A stretch of 64,000 nt of DNA from Polytrichum commune (Eukaryota > Streptophyta > Polytrichopsida > Polytrichales > Polytrichaceae), in contig OX485803.1 in the NCBI GenBank assembly GCA_950295325.1, forward strand, positions 59,161,554 through 59,225,553. The letters run 5' to 3'. Positions 10,163 through 22,356 of this stretch are shown piece after piece (the first letter of the stretch is position 1; the number at the start of each line of letters is the position of its first letter). The notes below the pieces were generated by a model that was given only the letters and a program-made list of their open reading frames with translations, was not told the DNA's origin and made no database searches. The translations under genes and the position numbers were made by a program.

Positions 10163-13100
10163 ATGGAGATGGTTTTGGCTTCCATGGACCTTTGGGACAT
10201 TGTAGACATATTTGAGACGGCTCCACCTTCCAATGTAGATCCCAAAGTATATAAGAAGTACCAAATGCATCTCAAAAAGGTTGTGTCTATCATTGGCCTT
10301 AGTTTGGTGAACAACCAACTTGTGCACATCAAGGGTTGTAAAAGACCCGCGGAGGCTTGGAAAACCCTTTGTAACATTCTCAAAATGTAGAGTTTGTTCA
10401 TCATTCTTTTTGTTTACCTCAAGTTCTTTACATGCAAGGTGCAAGAGGACAACGACTTGTTGGACCACATCAACAAGATCAATGTGCTTGTAGATTAGCT
10501 CACGTGTTTGAACGTGCCCGTTGTCGGGTAGAGAGGGTTGTGCCTTGGGAAAACACTGGGCTTTTGGCTGCAACTAGAGATCTTTGTTGAACCGTTGAAT
10601 CTTCTGGTCTTCAAGAGTCTCGGTCTTCAGTTTCTTCAAATCTTCAAACTCTTTCCCGTTGGCCTATCTTGTTGTGGCTCTAAATGGGTTAAGGGTAAGG
10701 GTAGGGTGATAAGAAACCACATGCCTCGGACAGGTAAAATAAGACGTCAAAACATGAGCTAACGTCCGAAAGATTGGCTTCTAAACTTTCAAACCCACAG
10801 TGACCAGCAATTATGCCTCACCAATAGGAACAACAGAAAACAACCTTGTGGGTCATCAATCCCACTTCGTTGTCACAAACATGAAACGGGATTTTTATGG
10901 ATTCCCACAAAACCCTCAACAAATTTACGATGCAAAAAATCAAATGTGACTAGCCTCCAAATCCGGCTGGGAATCACAGAAATGACAACGAACTACAAGC
11001 CACAACACACTTGAATCTTGAGAAGTCTTCAAGTCTTCAAATCTTCATATGAACGCCAAATTGAGCGAATGAGATCTTCACAAAAAACTAACAATAAGTA
11101 CTACAGTTCCTCAAAGTTTCGTTGCAAACAAAAGACATGTCCGTCTTCTATGGTTGGTCGAAGTCTCAGCCTTTTTTTTTAAGAGCCAACAGACCTCCCT
11201 CCACTCAAACTAGCACAACTTTCTTGCTAACTTTAAATCAAGCAAGTGAGATCACTCTAGAGAAACAACACCATGAAATACAACTCCTCCATATTTTATT
11301 TCAAAAAAAAATTTCATAAACTCACAGCCCATCCGCTTCAACCCAAAACCTCTTCTCCTCAACAACCTTTTCCCTACAACCATACAAAAAATAATCATAA
11401 TGAGAGAGACAAAGTCCCATTTTTATCCTCATCACATGGGCTTTTAATCTCTCATTGGTCCAAAAGTAAACTAAGAATAAAACAAAAGATAAGACTAAAA
11501 AGGTAAACTAAGAGTAACTAAAAATAAACTAAGAGTTTTAAAAAAAAAATCTATTTCTATTTCCTTTTACTTTCCTCCAAATCAAAGAATCACAATGCAA
11601 TACTAAATAAGTACACATCTATATAGTGTACGTATTTACATTACGACACCGTGCAGAAGGAAAACATTGTTAAAACTTTGCTTGAGAGTTTGTTGTCATC
11701 ATACGAGTACTTGATCATTTTTGGAGACAATGCCGATGAAGGAGTTGACGATGGAGTATGTGACGGCGTGTTTGGTGCACATAATGTCGAAGCGCAAGGA
11801 GATTCTGAAGGAACTCCAAGGCGTAGACACAACGTGATGAGGCGTCAAAGCAAAGCGGACAATCCACCTTCGCGGCAAGGCGTAATTACATGCTTCTATT
11901 GTGGCAAAGCAGACCACATTGCACAATTTTGCTACAAATCAAAGAACAAAGAGAGGGAGAATGCCAAAAATGCAAAGGACGAGGATGAATTCACATTTGC
12001 AATGCAATATAAAGTGCATACGAGGAGCGTTTGCAAATGGATCATGGATTTAGGAGCCACAAAGCACGTGACTTTACATAGGGCGGCATGAACACCTACG
12101 TGGTAATTTCTCCACCCAACGTGCATTTGAATGAAGATAGTGTGGCCGAAGCCATTGGAATGGGATTCATTGTCATTGGAATGGAAATGAGAGGCATAAG
12201 GAATAGAGTTTGTATCATGGATGTACTTTACGTGCTGATGTTGCAAGCCGATTTGCTTTCAGTGAGCAAACTTTTGCCGAATGGGTTGAAAGTGTAATTT
12301 CTTGCAAATAAATGCATTGTGAGAGGTGCGAAAGGTGACATGGTTGCAACATCTTGATGCGATGGGATTTTGTACCAAATAACCTTTATTGAGGCATGCG
12401 GAGTGGATGTGGCCAACTTCGTGTGTTCACATGTGGGAAGTGGTTTAGTGGAGCTTTGATATTGTCGACTTGGTTATTTGAATGTGAGGAGCGTCTGTGC
12501 ACTCCAAAACATGGTGAGGAATATGAACCTAGGTAAAACCTCTCGTCCCACGTCTACATTGGTTTGCAAAGTATGCACGGAGGATAAACAATATGCGGCG
12601 ATGTTGGGCAACGATGCAAAGAGGCAAACAACAAAACCCTTAAAGATTGTCCGTTTGGATATTTGTGGCCCTATGAAGAACATATCGGTGGGAGGGACAA
12701 AAAAATTTGTTATTTTGGTTGATGATTTTTTCAAGAATGTGTGCGGTTATATGATGAAATCCAAAGGATAATGGTTTGAGAGGTTTAAGGAGTTCCAAAC
12801 ATTTGTTGAAATATAAATGGAACATGAAATCAAGCCACTTTGGTTGATGAGTGGAGGAGATTCCATTTTGAAAGATTTTGAAGTTTTTTTTTATAAAACA
12901 TGGCATTGAGAGCATGCCTTAAGACATCGGACTAGTGCAGTGTGAAAATCGAACCATTATCGCAATGACAAAGTGTATGTTCGAAGCTTTAAAACTCGAG
13001 AAATCGTTTTGGACGGAAGTAGTGGCGAATGCGGTTTATACACTGAAGTGATGTTCGACAAAGATTTTGCACTCCGTTACACCTGAAGAAATGTGGAGTG

Positions 13101-13850
13101 GGAGGAGGCCTTGCATTGCATACATGCACGTGTTTGAAAGCTTTGCTTATGCAATGGTTCCAGGTGGAAAGAGTGGCAAACTTGATGTGAAATGAATCAA
13201 ATGCGTGTTTCTCATATATTGTAAATGTATTAAGGCATATAGGTTGATGTGTTTGGAAACAAAGAAAATCATAAAAAATAGAGATATTGTGTTTATGGAA
13301 GATAGTGGAAGTATTAGAAACGATTTGGAGAGGTGTCCAAGTGCAAGAAATGAAGGCAATATGGTGGGGGTGGTCGATGAATCTTCAAAATCGCCATTTT
13401 TTTGATGGCAATGAATAATTCGTGGATGACAACGAGAAAGTTGGAGGTAATGGAGTTGCAATTGAAGAGGCACATGAAGGACCAACAAACGATAACATTA
13501 TTATTGAAGGATTTGGCGAAGAGTAGCGACCACTTGGAGAATGGTGAAAGAACCACATTTTGCCTCAACACAGTGAGGAATGGGCCAATGTGGCGATATT
13601 GGAAGCTCCTTTGAGTTGTAGTGAAGCAATTTGGCATAATATGTGGAAATGTATGGCAATATTTGATCCTCACTATATAAGGTTGAGAGACTAAGAAATT
13701 CAATAGCATTACAAATCTTTGACCACTCACAAAGTGCGAGTGTTGAAGATGGAGCATTAGATTGCTCGTAGTCAATAAAAATGTAATACTAGAAGGTAAT
13801 TGTAAAAGGGAGAGTATTAGATTGTTTGTAGTCAATAGAATGTAATGAAA
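10163..13850 (+). pseudogene. Copia-type LTR retrotransposon remnant (gag-protease-integrase; reverse transcriptase missing)
   Basis: Gag begins at 10,163 (MEMVLASMDLWDIV) and reads to LLDHINKINVLVD; it is then split by a 1,127-bp insert. Removing the insert and one CCGT restores a Copia-like LNVPV...LLESLLSSYEYL reading. Next come a zinc knuckle CFYCGKADHIAQFC (about 11,890), a protease-like WIMDLGATKHVT (about 12,040, with Leu where active enzymes have Ser), an integrase HHCC-like region (about 12,465-12,600) and the start of the core, RLDICGPM and ILVDDFF (about 12,650-12,740). A late integrase block, KAYRLMCLETKKIIKNRDIVF, lies at about 13,230. Many stops are present. No RT or RNase H block follows, so the 3' part is deleted. 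Flanking LTRs were not identified. Confidence 0.85.
10522..11648. mobile_element. Solo LTR (1,127 bp) inside Copia gag
   Basis: The insert begins TGTCGGGTAG and ends TTACGACA, giving the terminal inverted TGTCG...CGACA expected of an LTR (TG...CA). It is flanked by a 4-bp direct repeat CCGT (10,518-10,521 and 11,649-11,652). Excision with one copy restores the gag frame, which fixes both borders. It has no coding capacity; the small frames inside are not convincing. A compact non-autonomous element is the alternative to a solo LTR. Confidence 0.75.
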
Positions 13851-14118
13851 GAGGCATGAGAAATAATAAGGTTAGAATATTAAGGCTACAACGTTGGTCC
13901 AAGAGGGATAAAAATTATCCCATATTGTTTGTATGAACTTTTAAATAAATAAATAAATAAAAAAGCAAAACAAGGAGACCATGAGATCATCTCACTTCAA
14001 ACATTGTTCATATGCCTTTGTATATGTATTCTTGCTTGTGCATACTCATCTCTAGTCGTATTGACTTCCAATATACCCATAGTACATCTACATTGCCAAG
14101 AAAAAACATATCCTAGCC
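13851..14118. other. Spacer after the Copia remnant
   Basis: AT-rich, with a short AAAT run near 13,945. No gene or clear LTR seen. Confidence 0.4.
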
Positions 14119-15149
14119 TGTGAGGCCAAACCGCCCACCCTTAAGCGTCCTAGTCCGGGTGAGGGAATGGATATCACATTCGTGTTCCCATGACTCCATC
14201 TTACCAACTTTGTGAGAATCCATTACATTTCCCATCGAATCTTGCACACCAATTTATTTCATGATAAGAATACAAGCATCGAAAAATGCTCTTCTCCTTC
14301 TTCCTAAGCTACGTACACACCCACACTTAGATCCCTAATTACCTAGCCTACCATCTAAGTGCCATTAGTACCCTTAGGCCTTTCCCATGATCGGCCGGTT
14401 CGCCAATAGTCCATACATGGCTCCTAACTCAGCCCATCCTCCTAACTCCAACTAGCTAAGCCTTCACCTTAACCAGCTGCCCTCGGCAGTCTCCCAACTG
14501 ATTAACTCCACCTTAACCAGCTGCCTCTCGGCAGTCCACCAGCTGCCCTCGGCAGTCTCCCAGCTGATTAACTCTACCTTAACCAACTGCCTCTCGGCAG
14601 TCCACCAGCTGCCCTCGGCAGTCTCCCAGCTGATTAACTCAGTATCTACTTAATTTCTAACAAGCCCCCTACCTAATTACTCTAACCAAGCCCACTAATT
14701 CCACTAAGCCACTACCTAATCCCCACATATTTTCTAGCTCTAAGAACTCACATTCCTAGAGGGGAAGGAGAGAGAGAGAGAGGAGAGGAGAGAAGAGGAA
14801 GAAGAAGAGGACACCCAAGACCACAACCCCTTAACCTTCTCCTACTTAGTAGGACCTTATCCTATCCACTAAACTCTCACCCCCTAAACCAACACAAACA
14901 TGTTCTAAATCAAACATTTAAATCCAAGGCCCTTCCCCTTGCTTCATCAAACACTACTCACTTAACCAAAACACTCCCTATTGTCACTAAGCTTCTAATT
15001 AACCACACAAAATAGGCTTAAGGCCTAAAACATAAACCACACCAAACCTCACTCTTTTTATACCTTTGATTGTTTCAATAACACTCCAAATGCGATTCTA
15101 AGTAATTTCTAAACATAAAACAAATATGAGCAACCATTTTGGGCTCATA
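14119..15149 (-). mobile_element. Solo LTR, family L, copy 1 (1,031 bp)
   Basis: Begins TGTGAGGCCAAA and ends TTTTGGGCTCATA (CACA in copy 2). It is flanked by a perfect 5-bp duplication TAGCC (14,114-14,118 and 15,150-15,154). Copy 2, at 44,446-45,930, is the same sequence in the opposite orientation. Shared blocks include TTAAGCGTCCTAGTCCGGGT near the TGTGAG end. Orientation is relative to copy 2. No coding sequence. Confidence 0.85.
14457..14640. repeat. GC-rich minisatellite inside solo LTR copy 1
   Basis: Units built from ACCAGCTGCCCTCGGCAGT, CTCCCAGCTGATTAACT and CACCTTAACC recur about every 55-65 bp, three to four times. The reverse-complement repeat, with a different arrangement, is in copy 2 at about 45,190-45,400. 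Confidence 0.85.
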
Positions 15150-15154
15150 TAGCC

Positions 15155-17041
15155 CCATGTGTAGTTTGTTTATTGGAGTCACCATTAATATCCCTTATGT
15201 GCATCCATGTGTATCCAATTCGGAATTCCAATGCACCTTGTGGAGTCAATTTAATTTGAATTTTTATTCACTTTAAAACAATATGAAAAAACCAATTAAA
15301 ACAATACATTTAATTAACATGTGACAAAACAGGCCATAGACTAGGAGATATGAAGAAAAAAAGATTGTAGAAGGCTATGGTATGATAGGAGTAGTCACTA
15401 CCATGCAAAATCAACACATGCTTTGTTGCTACTATACATAAATGATGTATTTCATTTAGACCATAATCTTATGCACATTGTACCTATGATGGAATGACAG
15501 TTGACTTGTAAAATTGAATAATTGTGATAACATTAGGATTAGAGATTGATCCTTTGTGAATGAAATGCATCCCAATGTGTGAAGGTTAGTGGTTTTGTTG
15601 GACGGTGAGTGATTCTCCACTCCATTGTCCGATTGTTTTTGTGTACGATTGAGAACTTTACTTTGGAATGAATCTTGTTGAAATTGTGTAAGAATTTATG
15701 TGTGCAAGTTGATGGGTTGTTATCTAGGCACTGAGTGAGTTTGATTTCTACATACATGGGTTGGATCAGTTCTTTGTTGAATGAATAAAGTAAGGACAAC
15801 AAGAAAGGTTGTGATTGTTAGCCAATTGTCTTGCTTATGCCATGAGTGAGCCATTGTGATTAATATGCACTTTGTCTATGGTGCGTCTAAAACTGTATGT
15901 AGCTACCAAATGAAGTGAGATTTTAGTTGCCAGACTCTAACGTGCTAGTCGATAGTCTGATACAATATTATACCCAAAATATATGCCCTCGAGGCAAGTT
16001 ACTTTCCAGAGTTATAGAGGATGGAATTATTAGAGGTGATTACCTTTTGATGTCATTGTAGATTTTTGCAAAGGTGGCTAACCCAAATATCATCAATGTG
16101 ATGGCTAAATCAACATGTATTACTCACCGACCGAATCAAAGCAACAATTAAGCCAATTCCAAGCCAAAAATAGGTGTCCAATAGGAAGCTAACTGAAGTG
16201 GCCTTCTCTTACCTTAGCATGAATATGAGCCCATTCTCCTAACGTAGATAGTGGGTGTCCATGATGTAAGGTGAGGTATCTTACCCATTTTTTTGAAAGG
16301 TGGGCTCTATGTGGAAGTTTGAAGAGAGGGGCGGGGGCGTAGTTGAGGGTGTGTGGGTGGTATTGAGGTATTCTAACAGGGTACTATGGTGCTTTGTCAA
16401 TGGACTAGTTCTAGTTTTATTTTGTATAGGATTAAATAGGTGAGGTATTTTATGGCAAGTTGGTATATGGATTTCATTATGTTTTAATTGTGGGTTTGGG
16501 TATGTTGAGGTTCTTGAGTTTTCCATTGATGGCTCATGTATCGGGGCCCTTTACACCCACCGTGATGGTTAGTAGGGGACTCAGGTCGATCACCTAGCAC
16601 TTAGGACACATGCGTTTAGAGCCTAATTAAAAGGGGAGTAGTTTGGTGCATGGTAGTATTGTTGAACCCCTTCATTTTTTTAATGTATAGTCATTTATTG
16701 ATTTTATGATACCGTATAGTTAATTAGAAAAATTATACATTGCATTAATTGAGGGATATGTTTGTTGAAAAAATTCCCCACCCCTAAAAACCTCATTCAA
16801 AGTCATTCAAAATGCATAGCGCCATGGGAACAAGAATGATAGACCACACAAAACGCAGAGGCCACTAAAATGCAGAGGCAAAAACCCTAGGGCTGACAAG
16901 ATAAAAAAGTGTCTTATGAAATCATCCATGATAGTGGATGAAGATGAACCATTTTCATTTGTCTATACCCTCGTACAAGGAACCAACTATCACATGTAGG
17001 TATAATTTCCCTCATTTATTTATTTATTTTTATGTGGGGAA
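15155..17041. other. Unrecognised spacer
   Basis: AT-rich sequence without a recognisable gene. Minus-strand frames at 15,539-15,802 (87 codons) and 16,281-16,526 (81 codons, Thr/Pro/His-rich) show no domain and are left uncalled. Confidence 0.4.
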
Positions 17042-18075
17042 GGGGGGGGGTTACTCCCATGTTTTACAAAACTATGTGAGAACCATGTAGAGTCCACTTT
17101 GAAGTTGTTACGTACAAATTATAAAACCTATATTTGTAACAATGACCAAGTTATATATTGAACTTTACAATATAAATTAATTAGGGTGTTTACAAATTGA
17201 CCATGTTAGAGAATTTTTAAAACTAACATACCATAAGGTTAAGTAGGGTGGGGAGTTAAATAAATTAAAAATAAATATAAATATTAAGGCCCACACACTT
17301 TAGGGAGACCTTAAGCTATTTGCCTAATGAGAAAGACCTTAATCCCATCATCCCAAATAATGAGACTAATTTCATTCATAACATTCAATATTTCATGCAT
17401 AAAAGGAAACCCTTAGGGAAGGAGGAATGCCCTTCCCAAAATGCTAAAGAGGACTCATTTCCGCCCCATCTTTCTCAAGTGTAGTGTGGCTAAAAAGGGT
17501 GCATGAGCTCCTAGGGGTGTGGTAGTTTTGAGTGTGTTGTGGTGGCCTGGTTAGGTTGTGATTACACAAGTGGTGTCGTGGCATGGCTAGGTTGTGAGTG
17601 CCTCTCTCTCTTTTTCCTTTGAAATGCTTTGAAGATTGCTTACAAAGTGTATGAATTTAAGGTTTAGGAACATGTTGTGTGAGGAGGATACGTAGCACAT
17701 TAATGTCCAAGGGATTTTTGGGCATAATCGGTCAAAATGCTAGTGTTTCCAAGTCCAACCGGTTATTTCTCAAACCCAACTCTACAAGATCAGTAGCTCC
17801 AAAACATCAACACCACCAAATGCAAATGACCAAATGGCCTTGATGTTATTTCACAAGATCGATAATTTTGTTGAAGCTTTGAACTTCAAACATTTATTTC
17901 TCAAACTCAACCTGTGCAAATGTAACTACCGGTCAGTTCTCCCATATCATTGAGCCGATCATGTGTGCGCTTCACTAAGATTGATCTCTCTTCCCAATTG
18001 GATAGACGATGATATCTTTGCAATTCTCCCATATTTATTGGTGCTCATGATAGTAGAAAACTATATCCAAAAACA

Positions 18076-18350
18076 CCATAGCCAAAATCAGCTGCGATTC
18101 TTTTGACTAGCCTGATTTGCAGTTGCTAAAGGACTACATATTTTTAATTTTTAATTTTGCAACAACAATTTTAAAACGTTTAGAGCGTGTAATATACCGT
18201 TGGAAAGGTGTTTTCAAGACCTTTCCAACAGTATATTATACAACCCCAAATTACTTAAAATTTTAGTTGCTTAACCAAGAAACAAATATGCAGTTGTTTA
18301 GCGACTGGTGATCAGGCTGGTCAAGAAAACCGCAACCAATTTTGGTTGCG
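18076..18350. mobile_element. Foldback (inverted-repeat) element
   Basis: The left arm GCTGCGATTCTTTTGACTAG continues through a CCTGAT block to GTTGCTAAA. It is matched in reverse complement by the right arm, where the same order reads GTTGCGGTTTTCTTGACCAG, CCTGAT and GTCGCTAAA. A second perfect-looking hairpin, CCGTTGGAAAGGT / ACCTTTCCAAC, sits in the centre (about 18,198-18,231), and a short GCAACC/GGTTGC hairpin near 18,335-18,350. It would fold into a long stem and lies within copy A of the G-run element. Confidence 0.6.
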
Positions 18351-18692
18351 GTTTTTTTTGACATAAGTTTCTACTATGATGTGTCTATTTGAAAGTAGTT
18401 TGGTGAAAAGGTACGATGTTGTTTTGCTAGTTAGTTGTAGTAGCTATTGGGATGCTAGAGTCTTCTTGTTAAAGCAAAACCCCGGAGAAGGGCCCTAGAG
18501 TGCTCACTAATGTCTGAGCAGTGATTTGTCTCTATAAAATTAAAGTGGTAATAATATGTGAAAATAGCAATGTACTGTAGTCTACCGCACCTTCCAGTGT
18601 ATGTAATGACCTTTTTTTTCAAAGCAAAAGTGCAACAAATAGAATAGGGGAACAAACACATAGACACGAGCTTGAGACTGGGAGCATTGTAA

Positions 18693-19054
18693 GGGCCGGT
18701 TCACACTACAGCCAAACTTCGAGAGGAGAAGCGTTTCGACCAATGAAAATGCATAAATGTCCAAAGTTCGTCCTCTCGGCCTTCACACTAGAGGCCGAAG
18801 TCCAAAGGACATCGCCTCCGAAAGAGCCTAGGTGGCAACACTTTTAGGAAGATATGGCGCCAAGAGTTCGGCCTCTCGAGCCAAGTTTGGGTCGAGCAAA
18901 ATGCTCGACCCAAACTTCCGTCAAGAGGCCGAACATTTTTAGCCGTGGGTTATTTTAATATACTTTTTCAACCCAAAGGCTTCTCCTCTCGACATAGTTT
19001 GGTCTAGAAAAGTGATGCTTCTCCTCTCGACTTGGGCATAGTGTGAACCGGCCC
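18693..19054. mobile_element. Harbinger-like MITE (362 bp)
   Basis: Terminal inverted repeats GGGCCGGTTCACACTA / TAGTGTGAACCGGCCC are perfect over 16 bp and flanked on both sides by TAA, the 3-bp target duplication typical of PIF/Harbinger (Tourist) elements. The interior has a palindrome around GTTTGGGTCGAGC / GCTCGACCCAAAC. No coding capacity. Confidence 0.85.
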
Positions 19055-20099
19055 TAAGTAATGAAGTCCATTGATTCCAACCATGAGGTAAGTAGGCAAG
19101 ACCTTTGAGTGAATAGGCTCACGTGTTTCACATGACTTGAGAGACATTTGATATGAGCTTGCCTCAGGTAGTTATTAATACATGGGCCACAACGTGTGGA
19201 TATACGTGTAGGAAGCTTGAGTGGTGTGAAGTAAGTTAGTGAATCTACCAAACCCTTGATAGTGATGGTTGGAATGTTTTTGGTGTGGCAATCTTTTTTA
19301 CAGATTGTTAAGTTGTAGCATTAGGTTAAATGTAGGGTTTGGACTTTTTGAATTGTGCACAAAAAGTTGAATGTTGTGCATTCAATGGTTTTAACCACTT
19401 GAACTTGAACATGATGCAAATTGCTTCATCACTGAATGTGTAAACCCTAAGCAAACTCTATGATTGGTGTTAGTTGGTTGTGATCTAATGCTACATATAT
19501 GTATACAATTGTGTTTTTAAACACATATTTGAAAGCATTTGCATGTGTTTTTAAACACAAGCATTTTATCATCATTTCTATGTGTGTATGTTTTGAATGA
19601 GTAGAGTGCATACTAGGAAGCTAAGTTGTGTGCATGTTGTGTTGATGTAAGAATTATGATCTTGTGTGTAAGTTTTGGATTTTGCTTGACATCATCAAAA
19701 ACTATAAGTTATGAGTACTATATGCCCATGTAGAAGGGAAACAAAACTAAGTTAACCCACCCATAGGGTCCTCAAAAATAATGAATGTTAGAAAATTACA
19801 AAATAATAGGGTCCACAATATTTACCTTCTCCATAATAAATACCCCCCTAAAAACACCTTATATTCTCACGTATTCCCACCATATACAAACGAGTGAACC
19901 TCCTCCCCCCTCCGATTATTTTTCATACCCTTTATTATCTTTTAAGTTTAAGAAACTAAGAGCAATAATTAGACCCCATATTTTTCTAATTCACATGACT
20001 CCCATATTTTAATTATAGGGTTTTTTTTCTTCCTTAAACGTTCAAACAATTATCTCAAAAGAAGAAAAGGTGCCCTATGTTCGATCGCACATGGTTTTC

Positions 20100-20410
20100 T
20101 AACTTTCTTAAGTGACCACCCTAGTAGGAGATTTTCTTTCCATTAGTTTTTTCAAAGTGTATCTATTAGTGGGTCTATTTTCTATGTTTAATTTCTATGG
20201 TTGTTTTTGGGTAGCGGTCATGGGAATATGTAAACTCAATGAATTGTATTGTGAGTATTGGGGAGGGTTTTTTTTTGGTGATTGGCTTTGGTTTGGGGAT
20301 CCAAATACACATGGTATGTCTGGTCTTAGCCTTGCCATGTACTGGCAGGATATATTTTGTAGGTGTTGGTAAGTAATCATGCTTGTACTTTGCAGTCGGG
20401 GGGTTTTTCA
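20100..20410 (-). pseudogene. LINE 3' fragment (C-terminal KPD...E domain)
   Basis: The minus strand encodes, with one frameshift, MARLRPDI followed by ILTIQFIEFTYSHDRYP. This matches the C-terminal domain of the LINE at 57,140-57,260 (NARLKPDI ... VLTIQFIEFTYCNDRF). Only the end of ORF2 is present, as expected of a 5'-truncated insertion. It shows that the family is repeated in this genome and that the RPD and E positions are conserved between copies. Confidence 0.75.
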
Positions 20411-21805
20411 TTGATGGTTCTAACATTTTCTAGTGTAGGAATCAAATGAATTTACTGGTTTGAAGGGTTTGAACCATAAGGTGGACCACATTGTTATGTT
20501 TGGTTATTTGTAACCCTTTGATGTGTCGGTTCACACATTAAGAGAGGAAGTGTGGCTTGGTGTACCCAAATTTCAACATTCAAGTAATTTGTGCTTCGGA
20601 GATGCCTGGTGACTTTCAAAAGAAGTTGGATAACTTGTGGTTGATTTGTTCATTTGATGGTCATTTGTGCACATATGTAAACTCAATTTTGGCCACGGTA
20701 GTTTCTCTTGTCTTATATTCTTTGTTGATGATGCACGTAGGTTTTGGATGGCTCTGTCATGTATGGTGGACAATTGGTGCTATTAGTAGTGATTGTAATG
20801 TAGTGATGGAGAGCGTCATTTGTTTCCATTTTAGTATGCAAGAGGGTGATTATGTTGAGCATACTCATGGCCATGTCATGTTCTTGAACTCGTGGTCAAA
20901 TTGTTGACCATTGTGTAGACCTCATACTATCATTAAGCATACTATGCCAAGGTATTAGTGAACATAATAATGCCAAGTGTCATGTAGTTGCAAATTAATG
21001 GTCAAGTTGTTGAGCATTAGTATGTGGAAGGTCGATGGTGCTTACACCAAACCTTTGGCTAATTTAGCTTGATTTTGGACTCTATTGTGATTAGTGATAT
21101 GCATGGTTGGCTTACTAAATTGGCTGTGACATGGTGGGAACAAAAATAAATTATATAGTACATCATATGAATTTGCGATAATTTTTTGAAGACATGTACC
21201 CCTAGCTCCGTAAATTCATCCCTAGATCCACATTTTTTTCCCACTCCAAAGAGCTCCCAAAACCTTCCTAACACTTGGTCAAAATTGTCCCTGTTCTTCA
21301 CCCAAAACCAATCCCCACTACAAGCAACACTCCACTCTAAAGAATATGAGCCCTTATAACTTTTGCATACGGGTTCTTAAATTTTTTTAAAGAGTAACCC
21401 ACCTCTAGCTACATTCTGACACATGCCCAAATCTAATCCCATTTTTGCCCAAAATCAACATGTATCCTCCTGAAAGGCTGAAACCTCCTTGCTTTCACCC
21501 AAATTTGCCCCTACTTTGTGCTACAAACATTCGCTTGGTTTAAAGTGTACTCGGGTTAGGGGAATAAGAGGTATGCAAAAGGGACTTTTTTAGGAAGGGG
21601 TTGGAATTAGCATCCTCTACCTTAACCTACATATAACCCTCATAATAGGTAAGTGACAATGTTAGGACAATGACACTAAAGACCATAAAAAATGCTTATC
21701 TTTCATTAGACGGCTATATGATCCAGATCCACTACCATGGTGAGTTTATATCCAAAATTCATAGATTTTGTTTTCCACGTTAATAATAAGACCATGCGCT
21801 TCCTC
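20411..21805. other. Unrecognised spacer
   Basis: AT-rich. A plus frame of 116 codons at 20,557-20,907 (MVYPNFNIQVICASEMPGDF...) has a hydrophobic stretch but no domain or supporting context; not called as a gene. Confidence 0.4.
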
Positions 21806-22356
21806 TACATTGTTTTGTCTAATTAGTGTGGGTTACCATTTGGAGTTACGTGTTGCTATAACTTTTTATTGACATATCATGTTCTTCGGTGTGCATACTA
21901 ACTACACTAAATATGGTATTTTATGCCACTATGGTAACTTTTTGGATGACACTTCTTATATATGTATAAGTGAACAAATATTGTCATGGATGATGGTTGA
22001 GTTCATCCATTGGCCAAAACCCTACCTTCTCTTGTCAACAACTTGTGATGAAATGTTGTCATAGATGATTGAAAATTGGATGAAAATCACTTGGTAAGTG
22101 ACAGTACTTGCAACACTGTAAATCTATAATCCCCAAAAAATTGCACAAGGAATGATAAATAATGTTGGGTTAACGTGTTGGTGACACAATACCTCGCTTT
22201 GCAATTAGTTTTGAGCAAGACAATTAGAATTTGGTGACACTAAATATCATATTAGTGCACTTATGTTATTTGGGTAAAAAATGATACTCTCATTAAAATG
22301 GTATAGGAGTGCGTAACTCAAAATGATAACCCACACTAATTAGACAAAACAGTGTA
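21806..22356. mobile_element. MITE with long TIRs (about 550 bp)
   Basis: The left end CTACATTGTTTTGTCTAATT continues into AGTGTGGGTTACC. The right end, in reverse complement, gives CTACACTGTTTTGTCTAATT and the same continuation. The inverted repeat extends imperfectly for about 50 bp. A related element lies at 39,198-39,400. No target duplication was established. Confidence 0.65.

Larger units (their letters stand above)
17042..19913. mobile_element. G-run TIR element, copy A
   Basis: The left end is a run of G followed by TTACTCCC; the right end is GAGTGAACCTCCTCCCCCC. Subterminal blocks (CATGTTAGAGAATTTTTAAAA, ATTAGGGTGTTTACAAATT, and near the right end GGGTCCACAATATTTACC) reappear in copies B (29,841) and C (58,000). 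Copy A is in the opposite orientation to B and C. The interior shares GTCCAACCGGTTATTTCTCAAAC with copy C and with 29,640-29,670. It contains two nested elements. No transposase is visible, so it is probably non-autonomous; the superfamily is unknown because the target duplication could not be fixed. Confidence 0.55.

Noticed and set aside
18100-18360. Terminator-like hairpin with T-run (GCAACC...GGTTGCGGTTTTTTTT)
   Set aside because: It is one arm of a foldback element in a eukaryotic genome, not a Rho-independent terminator.
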